From positions 1,302,001 through 1,366,000 of the forward strand of contig NZ_CP060711.1 in the NCBI RefSeq assembly GCF_014395425.1: a stretch of 64,000 nt of DNA, in the 5' to 3' direction. A program made the translations under genes and the position numbers. The notes under the pieces were generated by a model. That model was not told the origin of the DNA. It ran no database searches and saw only the letters and a list, made by a program, of their open reading frames with translations. The stretch comes from Thermomonas brevis. Its GTDB lineage: Bacteria; Pseudomonadota; Gammaproteobacteria; Xanthomonadales; Xanthomonadaceae. This document shows positions 47,501-57,414 of this stretch, piece by piece (position 1 is the first letter of the stretch; each line of letters starts with the position of its first letter).

Positions 47501-49675
47501 CTACGTGCGCTGCACGTCCTGCACCACGTGCAGCCGGCGCACGCCGCGGATCACTTCGGCCAGGTGGCGGCCGTCGGTCACGTCGATGCCGAAGCGCAGC
47601 ACCGCGATGTTGCTGTCGCGCTCCAGGTATTCGACGCGGTCGATGTTGGAATCCGCATTGGCAATGGCCGCCGCCACCTGCGCCAGCACGCCCGGCCGAT
47701 TCTCCACCTCGATGCGGATCGCCGAACTGAAATCGCCGGACACCTCGCGATCCCAGCCGATCGCCACCCAGCGCTCCGGCGACTTGCGGTACTCGGCCAC
47801 GTTCGGGCATTCCAGCCGATGCACCACGATCCCCTTGCCGGCGCTGTGGTAGCCCATGATCTCGTCGCGCGGAATCGGCAGGCAACACTGCGCGAAGCTG
47901 ATGACGCCGCGCTCGTTGCCGGTGATGAGGATGCGCTCCTGCGGCGCAGGTGCGCCCGGTCGCTGCGCACCACCCGCGCTCTGCTGCTGCGCCAAGGCCA
48001 GCGCCACCTGCGAGGGCATGCGGTTGCCAAGCGCGATATCGGCCAGCATCGCCTCCAGCCGCGTGTAGCGGTTGTCGGCCAGGTACGCCTCCAGCCGCTC
48101 CATCGGGATGCGGTCCAAGGCGGTGCCCTGCGCGCCCAGCGCGCGGTCCAGCATGTAGTGGCCCAGCTGCACCGCGTCCTCGTGCTCCAGTTGCTTGAGC
48201 TGCTGGCGGATCGCGGTGCGCGCCTTGCTGGTGGCGACGAACTCCAGCCACTGCGTGGTCGGCGCCGCCGACTTCGCGGTGATGATCTCCACCGACTGCC
48301 CGCTGGCCAGCTTGGTGCGCAGCGGCGCCAGCCGCTTGTCCACGCGCGCGGTGACCGCGTGGTTGCCGACGTCGGTATGCACCGCGTAGGCGAAATCCAG
48401 CGCGGTGGAATTGCGCGGCAGCGAGAGGATGTCGCCCTTGGGCGTGAACAGGTAGACCTCGTCCGGGAACAGGTCGACCTTGACGTTCTCCAGGAATTCC
48501 AGCGACGAACCGGTGCCGCGCTGGGTCTCCACCAGATTGGCGATCCACGCCGCCGCGCGGCTCTGCGCGCTGTTGCCGCCGCCGTCCACGCCGATCTTGT
48601 AGGCCCAGTGCGCGGCCACGCCGCGCTCGGCGATCAGGTCCATCTCGCGGGTGCGGATCTGCACCTCGATCGGCGAGCCGTACGGCCCGAACAGCACCGT
48701 GTGCAGCGACTGGTAGCCGTTGGCCTTGGGGATCGCGATGAAGTCGCGGAAGCGCCCGTCCAGCGGCTTGTACACCGCGTGCACCACGCCCAGCGCGTGG
48801 TAGCAGTCGGCCACCGTGTCCACCACCACGCGGAAGCCGAACACGTCCATGACCTGATCGAAGCTGCGGCGCTGCCCGCGCATCTTGGTGTAGACGCTCC
48901 ACGGCGTCTTCACCCGCCCGACCAGCCGGTGTTCGAGCTTTTCCAATGCCAGCCGCTGCGCCAGCCGCGCCTCGATCTGCCCCAGCGCCTCGCGCCGCAC
49001 CAGCGGCTGGCTGCGGATGCGCTTGTCGATCACCGCGTGCCGCCACGGATGCAGCGCCTTGAAGCCGAGATCCTGCAACTCGGCCTTGATCAGGTTCATG
49101 CCCAGCCGCTGCGCGATCGGCGCGTAGATCTCCAGCGTCTCGACGGCGATGCGGCGGCGCGCCTCGGCCGACTGCGCGCCCAGCGTGCGCATGTTGTGCA
49201 GGCGGTCGGCCAGCTTGATCAGGATGACGCGCAGGTCGCGCGACATCGCCAGCAGCATCTTGCGGAAGCTCTCCGCCGCCGCTTCCTGGCGGTCGGCGAA
49301 GCGCAGCTTGTCCAGCTTGGTGACGCCGTCGACCAGCTCGGCCACCGTCTCGCCGAACTGCGCGGCGACATCGGCGCGGGTCAGCGGGGTGTCCTCGATG
49401 GTGTCGTGCAGGATCGCCGCGACCAGCGTCTCCACGTCCAGCCCCAGCTCGGCCAGCACCTGCGCCACCGCCACAGGATGAGTGATGTAGGGCTCGCCGG
49501 ACTTGCGCGTCTGCCCCTCATGCGCCGCCGCGCCGGCGATCCACGCGCGCCGCAGCTGCGCGCGCTGGGCTTCGTCGAGGTAATACCCCGCGCGCTCCAG
49601 CGACCGCACGTAGTCCGGCACCGCCGCGTCGGGCACGGTGTCGGTCAGGGCAAGCGCGGGATCGCCGGGCGTCAT
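47501..49675 (-). CDS. spoT: Bifunctional (p)ppGpp synthase/hydrolase SpoT
   Basis: Makes and degrades the alarmone (p)ppGpp. It has 724 residues in the Rel/Spo order: HD hydrolase domain (HD pair at residues 90-91 in ILHDTIEDT), synthetase domain (about 240-360, YHALGVVHAVYKPLDGRFRD and YQSLHTVLFGPYG), TGS domain (FTPKGDILSLPRNSTALDFA, 400-460) and C-terminal zinc-finger and ACT domain with CCLPIPRDEIMGYHSAGKG. The intact HD box and the rpoZ neighbour identify SpoT rather than RelA. It follows the rpoZ terminator by about 60 bases. Confidence 0.96.
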   Translation of the reverse strand: MTPGDPALALTDTVPDAAVPDYVRSLERAGYYLDEAQRAQLRRAWIAGAAAHEGQTRKSGEPYITHPVAVAQVLAELGLDVETLVAAILHDTIEDTPLTRADVAAQFGETVAELVDGVTKLDKLRFADRQEAAAESFRKMLLAMSRDLRVILIKLADRLHNMRTLGAQSAEARRRIAVETLEIYAPIAQRLGMNLIKAELQDLGFKALHPWRHAVIDKRIRSQPLVRREALGQIEARLAQRLALEKLEHRLVGRVKTPWSVYTKMRGQRRSFDQVMDVFGFRVVVDTVADCYHALGVVHAVYKPLDGRFRDFIAIPKANGYQSLHTVLFGPYGSPIEVQIRTREMDLIAERGVAAHWAYKIGVDGGGNSAQSRAAAWIANLVETQRGTGSSLEFLENVKVDLFPDEVYLFTPKGDILSLPRNSTALDFAYAVHTDVGNHAVTARVDKRLAPLRTKLASGQSVEIITAKSAAPTTQWLEFVATSKARTAIRQQLKQLEHEDAVQLGHYMLDRALGAQGTALDRIPMERLEAYLADNRYTRLEAMLADIALGNRMPSQVALALAQQQSAGGAQRPGAPAPQERILITGNERGVISFAQCCLPIPRDEIMGYHSAGKGIVVHRLECPNVAEYRKSPERWVAIGWDREVSGDFSSAIRIEVENRPGVLAQVAAAIANADSNIDRVEYLERDSNIAVLRFGIDVTDGRHLAEVIRGVRRLHVVQDVQRT

Positions 49676-49737
49676 GCGTCGAGACTAACCTCGCAACGTC
49701 ATGCCGGCAAACGGTTTCAGCAATGGACGCCGCAAAA

Positions 49738-49763
49738 GAAAACGGCCCCGCAGGGCCGTTTTC
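49738..49763 (-). terminator. Intrinsic terminator after rpoZ
   Basis: A perfect 11-base-pair stem (49738-49748 with 49753-49763) is followed on the minus strand by TTTTCTTTT-like sequence. It lies 25 bases after the rpoZ stop and before spoT, so spoT is either read through or has its own promoter. Confidence 0.85.
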
Positions 49764-49787
49764 GTGGACGCGGTCGCAGGCCTGCGA

Positions 49788-50087
49788 TCAGTCGTCGCCC
49801 TTCATGTCGTCGTCGGCGGCCACCACTTCGGCGGCGGCCCATTCCAGCGCCTCGCGCTCCTTGCGCTCGCGCTCGGCCTTCTCCACCGCGTCGATGAAGT
49901 CGGTGTCGATGGCGCGCGCGGCGATCTCGCGCAGGGCCAGCACGGTGGGCTTGTCGTTGGCTTCGCTGTTGTCCAGCTTCGGCTCCACGCCGCCGGCCAG
50001 CTGGCGCGCGCGCTTGGAGGCCATCATCACGAGTTCGAAGCGGTTGTCGACCACCTGCAGGCAGTCTTCGACGGTAATACGGGCCAT
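49788..50087 (-). CDS. rpoZ: RNA polymerase omega subunit
   Basis: Small core RNA polymerase subunit of 99 residues from ATG 50087, beginning [20 protein letters not shown], with the conserved [10 protein letters not shown] helix and [13 protein letters not shown]. The C-terminus is acidic. Longer frames upstream have no support. It lies in the standard gmk-rpoZ-spoT order; omega also binds ppGpp, which links it to the downstream gene. A strong promoter lies 48 bases before the start. Confidence 0.97.
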   Translation of the reverse strand: MARITVEDCLQVVDNRFELVMMASKRARQLAGGVEPKLDNSEANDKPTVLALREIAARAIDTDFIDAVEKAERERKEREALEWAAAEVVAADDDMKGDD

Positions 50088-50134
50088 GTCTGTCCTGCGG
50101 CGATGGGCCGCGCAAGGGTTCGAAAGAACCGGGG

Positions 50135-50163
50135 AGTGTAGCCGTGCGCGACCGGAATCGCAA
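50135..50163 (-). promoter_or_regulatory. rpoZ promoter
   Basis: TTGCGA (50158-50163) and TACACT (50135-50140) on the minus strand are separated by 17 bases. The predicted start would leave a leader of about 40 bases before the rpoZ ATG. Confidence 0.55.
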
Positions 50164-50239
50164 GTCGCGCTCTTGAAAATCAATCACATAGGGCGATTTC
50201 GACCGGCCACGGCGGCCCCGCGGGACGGCTCGCGGCCCG

Positions 50240-50857
50240 CTACGGATCGACCAGCAGCGAGGTGATCAGCCGCGCGTGCCGCGCCACCTGGGCGTCCTTG
50301 CGCAGCCGGCTGGCGGTGAAGATGCTGCACATCTCGGCCACGGCGACGTCGAACACCTCGTTGACGATCACGTAGTCGAACTCGCCGTAATGGCTCATTT
50401 CCTCGCGCGCGGCGGCCAGCCGGCGCTGGATGACCTCCTCGCTGTCCTGCCCGCGCTTGCGCATGCGCTCTTCCAGCGCGGCGCGCGAGGGCGGCAGGAT
50501 GAACACGCTGACGGCATCCGGCACCTTGGCCCGCACCTGCCGCGCGCCCTGCCAGTCGATCTCCAGCAGCACGTCGTGACCGGCCGCCAGCAGCGGCTCC
50601 ACCGACTGCCGGGCGGTGCCCTTCCAGTCGCCGTGGACCTCGGCGTACTCGAAGAAATCACCGGCGCGGATCATGCCCTTGAACTCCTCGGCGGTGACGA
50701 AGTTGTAGTGCTCGGCATGGCGCTCGCCCGGACGCGGCCCGCGCGAGGTGAACGAGATCGACAGGCGGATGTTGGTGTCGCGCGCCAGCACCGCGTTGAC
50801 GATGCTGGATTTCCCGGCGCCCGAGGGCGCGGCGACGATGTAGAGGGTTCCGCGCAT
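50240..50857 (-). CDS. gmk: Guanylate kinase
   Basis: Phosphorylates GMP to GDP, needed for nucleotide and ppGpp synthesis. It has 205 residues with the P-loop APSGAGKSS (10-18), the GMP-binding SFTSRGPRPGERHAEHYNF block and VLLEIDWQGARQVR. The sequence is intact to the C-terminus. It follows yicC by 15 bases, a coupling found widely. Confidence 0.97.
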   Translation of the reverse strand: MRGTLYIVAAPSGAGKSSIVNAVLARDTNIRLSISFTSRGPRPGERHAEHYNFVTAEEFKGMIRAGDFFEYAEVHGDWKGTARQSVEPLLAAGHDVLLEIDWQGARQVRAKVPDAVSVFILPPSRAALEERMRKRGQDSEEVIQRRLAAAREEMSHYGEFDYVIVNEVFDVAVAEMCSIFTASRLRKDAQVARHARLITSLLVDP

Positions 50858-50872
50858 GGGCTCAGCTGCCTT

Positions 50873-51736
50873 TCACTCGATGTTCTGGATCTGCTCGCGG
50901 ATCTGGTCGATCAGCACCTTCAGCTCCACCGCCGCGTTGCTGGTGCGCGCGTCGACCGACTTGCTGCCCAGCGTGTTCGCCTCGCGATTGAATTCCTGCA
51001 GCAGGAAGTCGAGGCGGCGGCCGACCGGCTCCTTGCCGCCCTTGAGGATGCGGCGCAGTTCCACCAGATGGCTGTCGAGGCGATCCAGCTCTTCATCGAC
51101 ATCGAGCTTCTGCAGCCAGATCACCAGCTCCTGTTCCAGCCTCCCTGGATCGGCAGGCTGGGCCAGGTCGGCCAGCCGTGCTTCCAGTTTCTGGCGCTGG
51201 CCGGCGCGGATCAGCGGCACCAGCGTGCGCACTTCGCCGGCGATCTTCGCGATGGCGTCGGCGCGCTCGGCGATCACCGCCGCCAGCTTGCCGCCCTCGC
51301 GTTCGCGCGCGGCGGTGAAGTCGTCCAGCACGGCGTCGAGCAGGGCCAGGGCTTCGCGCTGCATCGCTTCGGGGTCGGCGTCGCGCCCGCGCAGCACGCC
51401 GGGGTACTGCAACAGTTCGGTCAGGCTGGTGCGCAGGCCGGGGAACTTCGAGGTCAAGTCGAGGTTGAGCCGCGCCAGGTCCGCGACCATCGCGTCGTCG
51501 AGATGCAGGCCGGCATCGGACTCCGGCGCGCGCAGGCGGATGACCAGATCCAGCTTGCCGCGCGAGACCCGCGCGGCGACGCGTTCGCGCAGCGGCGATT
51601 CGAACGCGCGCAGCTCCTCCGGCAGGCGCAGGCCCAGCTCCAGGAAGCGATGGTTCACCGCGCGCAACTCGCCGGAGAGGACGCCCCATTCGGTGGCGCG
51701 CTCGCCGGCGGCGAAGGCGGTCATGCTGCGGATCAT
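50873..51736 (-). CDS. yicC: YicC family endoribonuclease
   Basis: YicC/YloC family protein of 287 residues, now recognised as an RNA endonuclease group. It begins with the family hallmark MIRSMTAFA and AVNHRFLELGLRLPEELR, followed by an N-terminal domain and a C-terminal DUF1732 domain (GRRLDFLLQEFNREANTLGSKSVD). A second in-frame ATG four codons later is possible. It is divergent from rph, which it often neighbours, and lies directly before gmk. Confidence 0.93.
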   Translation of the reverse strand: MIRSMTAFAAGERATEWGVLSGELRAVNHRFLELGLRLPEELRAFESPLRERVAARVSRGKLDLVIRLRAPESDAGLHLDDAMVADLARLNLDLTSKFPGLRTSLTELLQYPGVLRGRDADPEAMQREALALLDAVLDDFTAAREREGGKLAAVIAERADAIAKIAGEVRTLVPLIRAGQRQKLEARLADLAQPADPGRLEQELVIWLQKLDVDEELDRLDSHLVELRRILKGGKEPVGRRLDFLLQEFNREANTLGSKSVDARTSNAAVELKVLIDQIREQIQNIE

Positions 51737-51803
51737 GCGGAATCCAGGGCCGTCGGGATGCGAATGTTAATCTAGCACCCCGTCGATTTCCGGCTTCCCC
51801 CGC

Positions 51804-52544
<741 letters not shown>

Positions 52545-52557
52545 AACTGAACGCGTT

Positions 52558-52641
52558 TTGACGCGGATCAGAGCCAATGAACGCGGATGAACCCGAAGCC
52601 GATCGAAATTGATCCGCGCTCATCCGCGTTGATCCGCGTCC
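52558..52641. repeat. Intergenic GATCCGCG hairpin repeat (copy B)
   Basis: Eighty-four bases between rph and rdgB. The outer dyad is GACGCGGATCA (52560-52570) with TGATCCGCGTC (52630-52640); an inner dyad is AACGCGGATGA with TCATCCGCGTT. It is the same family as 47384-47456, sharing the flanking words TTGACGCGGATCA and GATCCGCGTCC. Possible mobile or regulatory hairpin; no function assigned. Confidence 0.75.
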
Positions 52642-52688
52642 AACGGGCTCTTATGCCCACGACGCATCACACGACGAAAGGTCATCGC

Positions 52689-53276
52689 ATGAAGCTGGTA
52701 CTCGCCTCGTCCAACACCGGCAAGCTGGCCGAACTGCGCGAGCTGCTGGGCAGCGATTTCGGGCTGCACGCGCAGTCCGAATTCGGCGTGGCCGACGCCG
52801 AGGAAACCGGACTCTCGTTCATCGAGAACGCCATCCTCAAGGCCCGCCACGCCGCGCGCGCCACCGGCCTGCCCGCCCTGGGCGACGATTCCGGCCTGTG
52901 CGTCGATGCGCTGCACGGCGCACCCGGGCTGTATTCGGCGCGCTACGCCGGCAGGCATGGCGACAGCGAGGCAAACATCGACAAGCTTCTGCACGAGCTC
53001 GACAGCGTGCCCGACGACGCACGCGACGCACGCTTCGTCTGCGTGCTGGCGCTGGTGCGGCACGCCGACGATCCGATGCCGCTGGTCGCCGAAGGCACGT
53101 GGGAAGGCCGCATCCTGCGCGAGCGCCGCGGCGGCAACGGCTTCGGCTACGATCCGGTGTTCTTCTCGCCCGCGCACGGCTGCGGCGCGGCGGAGCTGCC
53201 GGCCGACGTGAAGAACCGCGACAGCCATCGCGGCGTCGCGCTGGCGAAGCTGCGGGACGGATTGCGGCAACCCTGA
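52689..53276 (+). CDS. rdgB: dITP/XTP pyrophosphatase (RdgB/HAM1)
   Basis: Cleanses non-canonical purine NTPs. Start ATG 52689, giving 195 residues that begin [20 protein letters not shown] with the NTP-binding SSNTGK motif. [24 protein letters not shown] is the catalytic and metal-binding region (Asp pair), and [12 protein letters not shown] lies near the C-terminus. The longer frame upstream lies in the repeat, so the short start is firm. Confidence 0.96.
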   Translation: MKLVLASSNTGKLAELRELLGSDFGLHAQSEFGVADAEETGLSFIENAILKARHAARATGLPALGDDSGLCVDALHGAPGLYSARYAGRHGDSEANIDKLLHELDSVPDDARDARFVCVLALVRHADDPMPLVAEGTWEGRILRERRGGNGFGYDPVFFSPAHGCGAAELPADVKNRDSHRGVALAKLRDGLRQP

Positions 53277-53381
53277 ATTCCGAAACTCCCGCGCAAGCGC
53301 GACTCCGGAGTCCCCGGCACTCCCGCACGGGATCTCCCCAAAAAGCGCAAGCTGGATGCGCGGAGACAAGCTCTGCGAAAC

Positions 53382-53406
53382 GATGCCCGCCTGCGCGGGA
53401 ATGACG
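53382..53406. repeat. REP-like hairpin repeat (copy 4)
   Basis: GATGCCCGCCTGCGCGGGAATGACG lies just before hemW, with a degraded related stretch from about 53285 to 53380 (CTCCCGCGCAAG and GGGAT motifs). It shares its core with the elements at 2342 and 38609-38695. Confidence 0.65.
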
Positions 53407-53424
53407 GGCAAAAAACGAACCTCC

Positions 53425-54576
53425 ATGCTCACGACTCCACCGCTCTCGCTCTACGTCCACCTGCCGTGGTGCGTGCGCAAATGCCCGTACTGCGACTTCA
53501 ACTCGCACGAGCGCAAGGGCGAGCTGCCGTTCGACGCCTACGTCGACGCGCTGATCCGCGACCTCGATTTCGACCTGCCGCTGGCCTGGGGCCGCGTCGT
53601 CCACAGCGTGTTCTTCGGCGGCGGCACGCCCTCGCTGTTCCCGTCCGAGGCGATCGACCGCTTCCTGCAGCAAGCCGCGGCGCGGCTGCGCTTCGCGCCC
53701 GACGTCGAGATCACCCTGGAAACCAATCCCGGCACGGTGGAGCACGGCCCGTTCGCCGGTTACCGCGCGGCCGGCGTGAACCGGCTCAGCTTCGGCGTGC
53801 AGAGCTTCGACGACGGCTGCCTGCAGCGGCTGGGCCGCATCCATTCCAGCGGCGATGCCGTGCGCGCGGTGAAGGCGGCGCAGGACGCCGGCTTCGACAA
53901 TTTCAACCTCGACCTGATGTACGCGCTGCCGGAGCAGACGCTGGCGATGGCGCTGGACGACGTCGAACGCGCGCTCGCGCTGCATCCCACCCACGTCAGC
54001 CATTACCAGCTCACGCTGGAGCCGAACACGCGCTTCGCCGCGCGCCCGCCGCAGGGCATTCCCGACGAGGACGGCGCCTGGGACATGCAGGAGGCCTGCC
54101 AGGCGCGGCTGGCCGAGGCCGGTTTCGCCCAGTACGAGATCAGCGCCTACGCGCGCGACGGCCGGCAGTGCGCGCACAACCTGAACTACTGGCGCTTCGG
54201 CGATTACCTCGGCATCGGCGCGGGCGCGCACGGCAAGCTGACCCTGGGCGCCGCGCAGCAAGTGCTGCGGCGCTGGAAGATCCGGCATCCCACCCTGTAT
54301 CTCGAAAAGGCCGGCAGCGAGGCGGCGATCGGCGGCGACGAAACGCTGACCGACGCGCGGCTGCCGTTCGACTTCATGCTCAACGCGCTGCGCCTGAACG
54401 AAGGCGTGCCGATGGCGATGTTCGAGGCGCGCACCGGACTGCCGCGCGCGGCCATCGCCGACCGGCTCGCCGTCGCCCATGAACGCGGCTGGCTCGAACC
54501 CGACGCCGGCTGGCTGCGCCCCACCGAACTGGGCCGGCGCTTCGCCAACGACGTGATTGGCCTGTTCCTGGACTGA
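53425..54576 (+). CDS. hemW: Heme chaperone HemW (radical SAM family)
   Basis: Radical SAM-family protein related to coproporphyrinogen dehydrogenase, now seen as a heme-insertion chaperone. It has 383 residues from ATG 53425. The iron-sulfur motif is CVRKCPYC (C16, C20 and C23). FFGGGTPSLF, ETNPGTVEHG and LNRLSFGVQSFDD mark the SAM fold, and a late domain with LPFDFMLNALRLNEGV is typical of HemW. No ribosome site is clear; the region before the ATG is the REP repeat. Confidence 0.93.
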   Translation: MLTTPPLSLYVHLPWCVRKCPYCDFNSHERKGELPFDAYVDALIRDLDFDLPLAWGRVVHSVFFGGGTPSLFPSEAIDRFLQQAAARLRFAPDVEITLETNPGTVEHGPFAGYRAAGVNRLSFGVQSFDDGCLQRLGRIHSSGDAVRAVKAAQDAGFDNFNLDLMYALPEQTLAMALDDVERALALHPTHVSHYQLTLEPNTRFAARPPQGIPDEDGAWDMQEACQARLAEAGFAQYEISAYARDGRQCAHNLNYWRFGDYLGIGAGAHGKLTLGAAQQVLRRWKIRHPTLYLEKAGSEAAIGGDETLTDARLPFDFMLNALRLNEGVPMAMFEARTGLPRAAIADRLAVAHERGWLEPDAGWLRPTELGRRFANDVIGLFLD

Positions 54577-54655
54577 CTCGCGTGCATTGAGGCGACGGCG
54601 CTTCGCGCATACCATGCGGGGACTCGTCAAGCGCCCAGGGGGGAGCAGACCGGAC

Positions 54656-57022
54656 GTGCCCGCATCCACTTTCCCGACATCGCAGACGACCACGCTCGCG
54701 GAAGCCGCGCTGCCGCGGCGCGCGCGCCACGCGCTGGAACGCCTGCTGGTGGACGTGCGCGCCGAAATGGGCCAGCAGCTTCCGCAGCTCCTGCAGGACG
54801 CCGAACTCGCGCTGGCCCGCACCGCCCCCGGCAACGACCCCAAGCTGGAGGCCGCGCGCTTTTCCTCGATGCGCAGCCTCGGCGGCGGCGCGGCCGCGGT
54901 CACCCGCCGCTTCATGGCGCAGATCGAAGGCTCGCTGGCCCATCTGCAGGCCGCGCGCCGCAAGCACGCCGACCCCAGCGACATGCCGCCGGTGCTGACG
55001 CTCAGCCTGCTCGACGAGGAAGCAGTAAGCGACCAGTCGGTGCTGGAGAACATGGCCAACCGGATCGAGGCGCGCAACAGCCTGGGCTTGCAGCTTTTGG
55101 GCCAGCGCTTCGGCGTGCTGGCCGGCGCGCCCGCCTTCGACGGCGAAAGCCTGCCGCTGGGCCCGTATGCCCTGTGCAACGCGCTGGCCGACGCCATCGA
55201 AGCGCTGGAGCTGTCGCGCTACGCGCGGATGCAGCTGTTCCAGCAGTTCGAGAAGGCGATGACCGCGTTCTACCCGGCGATGGTGGACGCGCTCAACGCG
55301 CGGCTGGCGCAGGACGGCATCCTGCCGCACCTGAGCTTCGTGCCGGTGCGGGTGCGCCCCGGCTCGGTCGCGCCGGCCGCGGCGCGGGCGGCGAAAGAAG
55401 CCGAAGATCAGCAGGCGCAGGGCGGCCACGGCAGCGCAGGCGCGCCTGGCGGCGCTCCCCAACCCGGTGGTGGCGGTGGCGGCGGCCATGCCGGCTCGGG
55501 CCATGCCGCCGGCATGACGGGCGGTCGCGGCATGCAGGCGCCCACCGGCGCCGAATCCTCCAACCGCGGCTGGGCGCCCGGCTCGCCGCAGCAACCCGCG
55601 CCGGCGAAACCGGCCAATGCCGGCTTCGCCCTGCTTCAGAACCTGCTGAAACGCCGCCGCGTATTGCTGGCCAAGCTGCGTCCCGGCGGCAACGACGAGC
55701 GCGTGCGCGAGCCGCTGCGCCGCGACGAGGTGCTGGACGCGCTGCAGCGCATGCGCAACACCGCCACCAAGGCGGACACCCTGGCCGACTACCGGCAGAT
55801 CCTGCTGGCGCAGGCGCGGCAAATGCACGGCCACGGCGTCACCCTGGCCGACGCCGACAGCGACAGCTTCGACCTGCTCGCCCTGTTCACCGCCCAGCTG
55901 CATCGCGACCTGCGCAAGGCCAGCCCCGGCGAGGCGCTGGTGGAGCGCCTGCGCCTGCCGCTGGCGCAGCTGGCGCTGCGCGACCACCGCTTCTTCACCG
56001 ACGCCGCGCATCCGGCGCGCCAGATCCTCAGCGCCGTGTCCGTGGCCGGCGCGCACTGGCTGGCCGACGACGACATGGACAGCCAGTGGCTGGGCCTGCT
56101 GCAGCGCGCCGTCTCCTCGGTGCAGCAGGACAGCGACGGCGCGTTCGACACCTTCGTCGAAGCCAACCAGACCCTGCAATCCGGCCTGCAGGCGCTAGCC
56201 CGCAAGGCGGAGATGACCGAACGCCGGCAGGTGGAAGCCGCGCGCGGGCGCGAAAAGCTGGCGCTGGCGCGGCAGCGCGCCCACGCCGAGATCGAGCGCC
56301 TGCTGCACGGCCGCGACCTGCCGCGCTTCCATTCGATCCTGATGGAGCAGGCCTGGGCCGACGTGCTGTCGCTGGTCCACCTGCGCAGCGGCGAGCATTC
56401 CGCCGACTGGCAGCAGTTGCTGGACGTCACCGCGCGGATCATCGACGCCAGCACCGCCGACGCGCCACAGGAGGCCGATCCGGAGTTCGTCGCGCAGGTG
56501 CGCGGTGCGCTGGAGCAGGTCGGCTACCACGCCGAGGACGCCAACGCGATCGCCCGCCAGCTGGCCCACGGCCGCAGCGAGACCGACGATCTGGCCTCGC
56601 GCACCGAGCTGCTGGTGCAGCTGCGCGCGCGCGCGCGGCTGGGCGAAGGCAACGCCGCCACCGCGCCGGCCGCCGAGGCATCGGCCGCGCACGGGCCGGA
56701 AGAACGGGCCGCCCGCGAGCAGCTGCGCGCGCTGCAGCGCCCGGTCTGGATCGAACTCGAGGACGACGACCAATCGCTGCGCCGCCGCCTGGCCTGGGTC
56801 AGCGCGAATTCGGGGCAGGCGCTGGTGGTCAACCGGCGCGGGCTGCGCGTCGGCAACGACGACCTGGAAGCGCTGGCGCGCAAGCTCGCCGCCGGCCGCA
56901 TGCGCCTGCTGGACGGCGATCCCACGCCGGCCGAAGCCGCCTGGGACGCGACCATGAACAGCCTGCAGCGAATCGCGATGAGCGAAGGTCCGCTGGACGG
57001 GGAGCCCGGCTATGGGGATTGA
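54656..57022 (+). CDS. DUF1631 family protein
   Basis: Large cytosolic protein of 788 residues. I start at GTG 54656 because AGGGGGGAG lies ten bases upstream; an ATG at 54614 would add 14 residues with no obvious ribosome site. The DUF1631 core runs from about residue 20 (LPRRARHALERLLVDVRAEM) to the end, with a low-complexity Gly/His/Ala linker near residues 250-310. The C-terminal block is PVWIELEDDDQSLRRRLAWV followed by RIAMSEGPLDGE. DUF1631 proteins of Pseudomonas/Xanthomonas are uncharacterised. The PilZ gene overlaps its 3' end by 11 bases. Confidence 0.85.
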   Translation: MPASTFPTSQTTTLAEAALPRRARHALERLLVDVRAEMGQQLPQLLQDAELALARTAPGNDPKLEAARFSSMRSLGGGAAAVTRRFMAQIEGSLAHLQAARRKHADPSDMPPVLTLSLLDEEAVSDQSVLENMANRIEARNSLGLQLLGQRFGVLAGAPAFDGESLPLGPYALCNALADAIEALELSRYARMQLFQQFEKAMTAFYPAMVDALNARLAQDGILPHLSFVPVRVRPGSVAPAAARAAKEAEDQQAQGGHGSAGAPGGAPQPGGGGGGGHAGSGHAAGMTGGRGMQAPTGAESSNRGWAPGSPQQPAPAKPANAGFALLQNLLKRRRVLLAKLRPGGNDERVREPLRRDEVLDALQRMRNTATKADTLADYRQILLAQARQMHGHGVTLADADSDSFDLLALFTAQLHRDLRKASPGEALVERLRLPLAQLALRDHRFFTDAAHPARQILSAVSVAGAHWLADDDMDSQWLGLLQRAVSSVQQDSDGAFDTFVEANQTLQSGLQALARKAEMTERRQVEAARGREKLALARQRAHAEIERLLHGRDLPRFHSILMEQAWADVLSLVHLRSGEHSADWQQLLDVTARIIDASTADAPQEADPEFVAQVRGALEQVGYHAEDANAIARQLAHGRSETDDLASRTELLVQLRARARLGEGNAATAPAAEASAAHGPEERAAREQLRALQRPVWIELEDDDQSLRRRLAWVSANSGQALVVNRRGLRVGNDDLEALARKLAAGRMRLLDGDPTPAEAAWDATMNSLQRIAMSEGPLDGEPGYGD

Positions 57023-57353
57023 ATCGCGCCGCCAGCCGCGCCGGCCGGTGCCGGGCATGGTGGAGGTGTACGACACCATCATCGAGGAACCGGTGGGCTA
57101 CCTCGGCAACCTGTCGATCGGCGGCATGCTGCTGATCGCCAACCGCAGCCTGCCGGATGACGCGCTGTTCCAGTTCCGCTTCAACCTGCCGGACGACCTC
57201 GACGCGTCGCAGCCGCTGGAAGTCGGCGCGCACGTGCTGTGGCAGGACAAGGCCGGCGCGCCGGGGCAGTCGTGGATCGGCATGCGCTTCCTCGGCCTGT
57301 CGCCGGAAGCCGCGCACCGCCTGCGGGTGTGGACGGCCCAGCCGGAAGGCTGA
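57012..57353 (+). CDS. PilZ domain protein (c-di-GMP binding)
   Basis: Single PilZ domain of 113 residues. The two c-di-GMP motifs are present: an Arg-rich RRQPRR start (RxxxR) and NLSIGGM (D/N-x-S-x-x-G) near residues 33-39. A C-terminal WIGMRFLGLSPEA completes the barrel. It overlaps DUF1631 by 11 bases and so is translated with it, suggesting that c-di-GMP acts through the pair. It could influence pili or motility, but nothing in the sequence says so directly. Confidence 0.9.
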   Translation: MGIESRRQPRRPVPGMVEVYDTIIEEPVGYLGNLSIGGMLLIANRSLPDDALFQFRFNLPDDLDASQPLEVGAHVLWQDKAGAPGQSWIGMRFLGLSPEAAHRLRVWTAQPEG

Positions 57354-57414
57354 AGCCTGCGGCGCGGCGGGCGATGCGCGACAATCGCATTCCCCACGCC
57401 GCGATCCGCACGCC

